In this document: one piece after another, positions 59,228-64,000 of the stretch
How the letters are laid out: each line of letters begins with the position of its first letter
Position numbering within the stretch: position 1 is the stretch's first letter
NCBI GenBank assembly: GCA_016868895.1
Contig: VGFK01000001.1
Coordinates: 478,896 to 542,895, forward strand
Length of the DNA: 64,000 bases
Source of the DNA: Bacteroidota bacterium
GTDB lineage: Bacteria > Bacteroidota > Bacteroidia > Chitinophagales > Chitinophagaceae
Reading direction: 5' to 3'
Made by a program: the position numbers and the translations under genes
Notes under the pieces: model-generated
The model's database searches: none
What the model saw: the letters and a program-made list of their open reading frames with translations, nothing else
What the model was told of the DNA's origin: nothing

Positions 59228-60313
59228 ATGCCTGCCGCACAACGTTTTACCGCACTGGACGTGTTCAGGGGGATGACCCTCTGCTTCATGATCATCGTCA
59301 ATAACCAATACGGTCCCATCGCCTATGCACCCCTTGAACATGCGGAGTGGGATGGATTTACACCAACCGATCTGGTCTTTCCCTCTTTTCTGTTTGCAGT
59401 CGGCAACGCCATGGCCTTCACCATGCCCCGTTTGCAATCGATGGGGAATGCAGCCGTGCTGACCAAAATCCTGAAGCGAACCTTCTTGATTTTTTTGATT
59501 GGTTTCTTGCTGTACTGGTTTCCGTTTGTGGACAGGCCCCTTGAAAACACGCGCATTCTGGGTGTTTTGCAACGGATCGCACTGTGTTACGGAATGTGTG
59601 CCTTACTCATTCACTACTGCTCAACGCGCACGGTGCAAACCATTGCCGTATTGATCTTGATTGGTTATTGGGCGCTGTTATACGCTGGAGGAGATTATAC
59701 GATGCTGGGAAATATTGGCACAACAGTCGACAAGCTCCTTCTGGGCGAAAGCCACATGTACAAAGGCGAGGGTGTTGCATTTGATCCGGAAGGATTCCTG
59801 AGCACTTTTCCATCGATGGTCAATGTGCTGATTGGGTACTACGCGGGTGTGGCGCTGAGGGACAAGGGGACCGAATGGGAGACCATTACCAGAATCCTTA
59901 TAGCAGGAGTCGTCCTGATGGCCATTGCCTATTGCTGGAATTATTGCCTGCCGATCAATAAAAAACTATGGACCGGTTCGTTTGTACTCTATACCTGCGG
60001 AATGGACCTGATGCTGATCGGATTTCTGGTATTCCTGCTGGACAAGACTCCCTATAAAAAGAACTGGACCTACTTTTTTGAGGTCTTTGGCAAGAATCCT
60101 CTGTTCATTTATATTTTATCGGGACTCATCCCGGACATCATGGGCATCGTTAAAATCGGAGAGAACAGCCTCAGCCAAACCATTGCCATTGGGTTCTACC
60201 AGGGCATTGCTCCGGGCGCCCTGGGTACATTTCTTTACTCCTTCAGCTTCATGTTTTTGTGCTGGCTGATCGGGTACATCATGGACAAACGGAATTGGTA
60301 CGTCAGGGTTTAA
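59228..60313 (+). CDS. Heparan-alpha-glucosaminide N-acetyltransferase-like / NagX-type acyltransferase
   Basis: RFTALDVFRGMTLCFMIIVNNQYG, WDGFTPTDLVFPSFLFAVGNAMAF; multi-TM. Confidence 0.9.
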   Translation: MPAAQRFTALDVFRGMTLCFMIIVNNQYGPIAYAPLEHAEWDGFTPTDLVFPSFLFAVGNAMAFTMPRLQSMGNAAVLTKILKRTFLIFLIGFLLYWFPFVDRPLENTRILGVLQRIALCYGMCALLIHYCSTRTVQTIAVLILIGYWALLYAGGDYTMLGNIGTTVDKLLLGESHMYKGEGVAFDPEGFLSTFPSMVNVLIGYYAGVALRDKGTEWETITRILIAGVVLMAIAYCWNYCLPINKKLWTGSFVLYTCGMDLMLIGFLVFLLDKTPYKKNWTYFFEVFGKNPLFIYILSGLIPDIMGIVKIGENSLSQTIAIGFYQGIAPGALGTFLYSFSFMFLCWLIGYIMDKRNWYVRV

Positions 60314-60364
60314 CAGCCCTAAATCGCTTCAATTCGTTATTTTTGAGGTTCGCAAGAAATCAGT

Positions 60365-61021
60365 ATGGAATACAATACCACAAGAGGTCACCTTGAAATG
60401 AGGGAATATGGCCGGCATGTTCAGCAGATGGTCGACCACCTGTTGACCATTGAGGACAAGGAAAGGAGGCAAAAGAATGCGCATGCTGTCATTGAGTTGA
60501 TGGGCTTCTTGAATCCCCACTTAAAAAACGTAGAAGATTACCGCCACAAGTTGTGGGATCACCTGTTTTTGATATCCGACTTCAAATTGGAAGTAGACAG
60601 TCCCTACCCCATCCCCACCCGGGAATCCTTAAAAGCAAAGCCCAAGCCGCTTCCCTATCCTAAGCGCTATCCCCGCTATTCGCATTTGGGTAAACACCTG
60701 GAGCTGGTCATCAACAAAGCAATGGCCGAACAGAACGAAGAGAAACGTTCCGGATTTGCGCACATCATCGCCTACTACATGAAGCTGGCCTATAATACTT
60801 GGCACAAGGAACTCATTCCAGACGAAAGCATTCGCAGTGAATTGAACGCCATTACACAGGGACAACTGGAATTCACCAGCACCCCGTTTGTAAAAGCGTA
60901 CCGTGAATTCGACGACCGTTTCGCAAAACGCGGCAAAGGCGGTTTCCAGCAACGCAACAACCGCATGGGCGGCGGAAAGACCAGGCCTCCACAAAAGTTT
61001 CAAAAGAAACGATTTAATTAA
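60365..61021 (+). CDS. DUF4290 domain-containing protein
   Basis: MEYNTTRGHLEMREYGRHVQQMVDHLLTIEDKERR..AVIELMGFLNPHLKNVEDYRHKLWDHLF. Confidence 0.9.
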   Translation: MEYNTTRGHLEMREYGRHVQQMVDHLLTIEDKERRQKNAHAVIELMGFLNPHLKNVEDYRHKLWDHLFLISDFKLEVDSPYPIPTRESLKAKPKPLPYPKRYPRYSHLGKHLELVINKAMAEQNEEKRSGFAHIIAYYMKLAYNTWHKELIPDESIRSELNAITQGQLEFTSTPFVKAYREFDDRFAKRGKGGFQQRNNRMGGGKTRPPQKFQKKRFN

Positions 61022-61043
61022 GCGCATTCCTTAACCCGATCGC

Positions 61044-62354
61044 ATGAAAGCCTTTGAAGTGCACGGCGGCAATCGACTCAAGGGCAGCATTGTGCCCCAG
61101 GGTGCAAAGAACGAAGCCCTGCAAATCATCAGTGCTGTATTGCTTACGCCCGAGCCGGTTACCCTGCACAATATCCCAGATATTCTAGACGTGAACCTGC
61201 TCATTGACCTGCTTGCAGAGTTGGGTGTGAGCGTGGATCGCCGCGATCATCACACCGCCGTGTTTCAGGCAAAAGATGTCATACTGGAAAAACTGGAAGA
61301 CCCGGCATTTCAAAAAAGCAGTTCCCGTTTGCGCGGATCGGTGATGATTGCTGGTCCCCTGTTGGCCCGATTCAAAAAAGCCTTCATCCCCAAACCCGGT
61401 GGCGATAAAATAGGAAGACGACGCCTTGATACACACATCATTGGTTTTGAAAAACTGGGCGTGCGTTTTGAGTACGTACAGGGAGAAGGATTTTTTCGAT
61501 TGAAGGCCGATGCCTTGAAGGGCACACACATGTTATTGGATGAGCCATCGGTAACCGGCACAGCCAACATTGTCTTTGCAGCAGTCATGGCAAAGGGTAC
61601 CACCACTATCTACAATGCCGCCTGCGAACCGTATATCCAGCAGCTGTGCAAAATGCTCAACCGCATGGGCGCAAAGATCAGCGGGGTGGGTTCCAATCTG
61701 CTCACCATTGAAGGAGTGGAAGCATTGGGAGGGACGGAACATACGATGTTGTCCGACATGATAGAAGTCGGTTCCTTCATAGGACTCGCAGCCATGACGC
61801 AAAGCGAGCTGATCATCAAAGATGCAGGCATTGAACACCTGGGCATCATCCCGGAGAAGTTCAGGCAACTGGGCATTGATCTTGAATACTCCCATGATGA
61901 TATCATCGTACATGCGCAGGATGTATATGAAATACACAAGTTCATTGACGGATCGGTATTGACGATTTACGATCATCCCTGGCCTGGAATGACACCGGAT
62001 TTGCTCAGCATCATATTGGTCGTTGCCACACAGGCGAGGGGCAGCGTGCTCATTCATCAAAAAATGTTTGAGAGCCGATTGTTTTTTGTCGACAAGCTCA
62101 TCGACATGGGGGCGCGCATCATCCTCTGCGATCCTCATCGTGCAGCGGTGATTGGACTGGAGCGGGAGCAACCGCTTCGCGGCATCACCATGAGCAGTCC
62201 AGATATCCGTGCAGGCGTCGCATTGCTGATAGCCGCACTGAGCGCCGAAGGAAAAAGCATCATTCAAAATATCGAACAGATCGATCGCGGTTACCAGTAT
62301 ATTGATAAGCGGTTACTGGCATTGGGTGCAGACATTAAACGAATCGAAGCCTGA
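61044..62354 (+). CDS. murA: UDP-N-acetylglucosamine 1-carboxyvinyltransferase
   Basis: GSIVPQGAKNEALQIISAVLLTPEPVTLHNIPDI, SSSRLRGSVMIAGPLLARF, SPDIRAGVALLIAALSAEG. Confidence 0.96.
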   Translation: MKAFEVHGGNRLKGSIVPQGAKNEALQIISAVLLTPEPVTLHNIPDILDVNLLIDLLAELGVSVDRRDHHTAVFQAKDVILEKLEDPAFQKSSSRLRGSVMIAGPLLARFKKAFIPKPGGDKIGRRRLDTHIIGFEKLGVRFEYVQGEGFFRLKADALKGTHMLLDEPSVTGTANIVFAAVMAKGTTTIYNAACEPYIQQLCKMLNRMGAKISGVGSNLLTIEGVEALGGTEHTMLSDMIEVGSFIGLAAMTQSELIIKDAGIEHLGIIPEKFRQLGIDLEYSHDDIIVHAQDVYEIHKFIDGSVLTIYDHPWPGMTPDLLSIILVVATQARGSVLIHQKMFESRLFFVDKLIDMGARIILCDPHRAAVIGLEREQPLRGITMSSPDIRAGVALLIAALSAEGKSIIQNIEQIDRGYQYIDKRLLALGADIKRIEA

Positions 62355-62932
62355 TGCCTGATACCGCTTCGCATAAAATCATCATACTCGCAGCTCCTTC
62401 CGGTGCAGGAAAGACCAGCATCAAAACGAAGTTGATGGAAAAGATGGGAGACCACCTCTCGTTCAGCATTTCTGCTACTACCCGTGCCATAAGAGGCAAT
62501 GAAAAAGACGGCGTAGACTATTTCTATATGGATGAGGCCGCCTTTCAATCCATCATCCATGCCGATGGATTCATTGAACACGAGATGGTGTATCCGGGAC
62601 TGTATTACGGAACCACCAAAGCAGAAATGGATCGGATTTGGGGAGAGGGGAAATACCCGCTGCTGGACATCGACGTAAAAGGTGCGCTGAATGTGAAGAA
62701 GAAATTCGGGAAGGATGTACTGGCTATTTTCATTGATCCTCCTTCTCTCGACGTATTGCGTGAGCGCCTTCAGAAAAGAGGAACCGATACTGAAGAACAG
62801 ATTGCGATGCGCGTAAGAAAAGCCGAATACGAACTTGATTTTCGGTCCCAGTTTGATCATTGTGTCGTGAACCACGATTTGCATTCTGCAACAGCAGAGG
62901 TGATGGAATTGGTCAAGTCCTTCATCGGATGA
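62354..62932 (+). CDS. gmk: Guanylate kinase
   Basis: ILAAPSGAGKTSIKTKLME, SISATTRAIRGNEKDGVDYFYM, GLYYGTTKAEMD, LLDIDVKGALNVKKKF. Confidence 0.96.
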   Translation: MPDTASHKIIILAAPSGAGKTSIKTKLMEKMGDHLSFSISATTRAIRGNEKDGVDYFYMDEAAFQSIIHADGFIEHEMVYPGLYYGTTKAEMDRIWGEGKYPLLDIDVKGALNVKKKFGKDVLAIFIDPPSLDVLRERLQKRGTDTEEQIAMRVRKAEYELDFRSQFDHCVVNHDLHSATAEVMELVKSFIG

Positions 62933-62975
62933 AAAAAGGCGCAGATTACTTAATTTCGTCCCCTGCCACCGAGCG

Positions 62976-63047
62976 GGTCCCGTAGTTCAATGGATAGAAT
63001 AGAAGTTTCCTAAACTTTAGATACAGGTTCGATTCCTGTCGGGACTA
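62976..63047 (+). tRNA. tRNA-Arg (anticodon CCT), CCA not encoded
   Basis: Acceptor GGTCCCG/CGGGACT (one G-T), D stem GTTC/GAAT, anticodon arm GAAGT-TTCCTAA-ACTTT, T arm ACAGG-TTCGATT-CCTGT, discriminator A. Confidence 0.93.
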
Positions 63048-63101
63048 CAGTATTTCATTGGTTTTCAATGTATTATGAAATTATATTGAAATAAGGGGTA
63101 C

Positions 63102-63725
63102 TTACACTACCACTAAAGCTCCTGGAACAGCTTTAATTTTTTTTAGCGAAGCTACCTGATTGAATGCTATAAGAATACTCAAACAAATAAGAGTAGTTAT
63201 TATAATACCCAAATGTGAATAATTAAAGGCATTGACTAATTCGTTAAAAAATCCCAAATCTTCTTTAATCACTAGACTGAAGTTGAAAAAATCACCTTCA
63301 TGCTCTATGTCGTAACCTATCGCATGAGGTATTTCTTTTTTAATAATTATGATTCCAATCCCCGTTAGCATTCCATCAATTACGCCTGATGGAAAATAAT
63401 TAGAGATATTGCCTGCTTTGGCAAAACCAAGTATTATTTGGAAAAGACCTGCCAACATTAGGGATAATATAAACGCCTCAAATCCTAGATCATTGATCGC
63501 AAGCAGTACAATAGCAATTAGCCCAGCCGCTGGCCCACTAACACTTACATTTGAGTTACTCAGAAGACCAACTACTATTCCTCCAATGATCCCTGTAATT
63601 ATACCAGCAAGAGGGGGAGCCCCACTTGCAATTGCAATTCCTAAACAAAGAGGTAGTGCTACCAAAAAAACTACCAAACCTGACTTCGCGTCTGCTTGTA
63701 CGGATGAAAATAATTTATTTTTCAT
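63102..63725 (-). pseudogene. SulP-family anion transporter, C-terminally truncated
   Basis: SGLVVFLVALPLCLGIAIASGAPPLAGIITGIIGGIVVGLLSNSNVSVSGPAAGL is the SulP N-terminus; frame ends at VPGALVVV* after about 208 aa. Confidence 0.85.
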
Positions 63726-64000
63726 TAAAAATCTTTTAGAGTACTTGATCAATTATAAAGTGTGATGCTGCCTTAACATAGATGCATTTCAAATCTTATC
63801 TTACCTAAAAAATCAACTAGTAGCTGAATTTGGGTTGTAGGGAAGGGAAGAGTGATGTAAGCAAATTTTTACTTTTTTTGATTTTTCATCTATTTTGAAA
63901 ACAAAACTTTTATTGACAAAAATTTCTCTTCGGGTTGAAATGAAATGAACATTACATTGTACAATTGCCAAATCCGCTCTCAGAATATAATCTACATCGG

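Noticed and set aside
1-64000. CRISPR arrays, IS elements, prophage genes, rRNA operon
   Set aside because: No regularly spaced direct repeats, transposase, phage structural or rRNA sequence was recognised in the window
63048-64000. Second copy of the tRNA-Arg 3' end (attR) inside the window
   Set aside because: Searched by eye for TTCGATTCCTGTCGGGACT; not present before 64000

Overview
Chromosomal window from a Bacteroidota bacterium, probably Chitinophagaceae-like. Taxonomy is inferred from GldC/GldH, a PorG-like DUF6089 protein, DUF4290, a UpxY antiterminator and TAnnTTTG-type -7 boxes. Most of the window is compact core genome: radA, comF, holB, ricT, cdsA, dusB, psd, yicC, lpxD-like, pheS, mutL, rpiB, tatC, yidD, sod, tadA, rnpA, rpmH, murI, two ompH, bamA, uppS, nadK, lysS, murA, gmk and one tRNA-Arg(CCT). 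Accessory or unusual parts: (i) a carotenoid cluster crtB-crtI-ECF sigma next to a CarH-like B12-binding MerR regulator, with repeated TTTGTTTAA sites upstream of sigma; (ii) a collapsed polysaccharide locus (UpxY antiterminator, truncated Wza-like lipoprotein, gmd, fcl, PHP-type phosphatase); (iii) a three-gene operon encoding a sugar isomerase, a Gfo/Idh/MocA oxidoreductase and a 1215-aa ThuA / propeller / CARDB / azurin-like mosaic; (iv) a truncated SulP gene in AT-rich DNA abutting the tRNA-Arg, which looks like an island boundary. Two genes look disrupted: comF (+1 frameshift in a C5 run) and an in-frame amber stop in a hypothetical gene near yidD. All eight convergent CDS pairs overlap or nearly touch. 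A divergent intergenic region carries a candidate small RNA or attenuator. Nothing was run computationally; all calls come from reading the sequence and the supplied translations.
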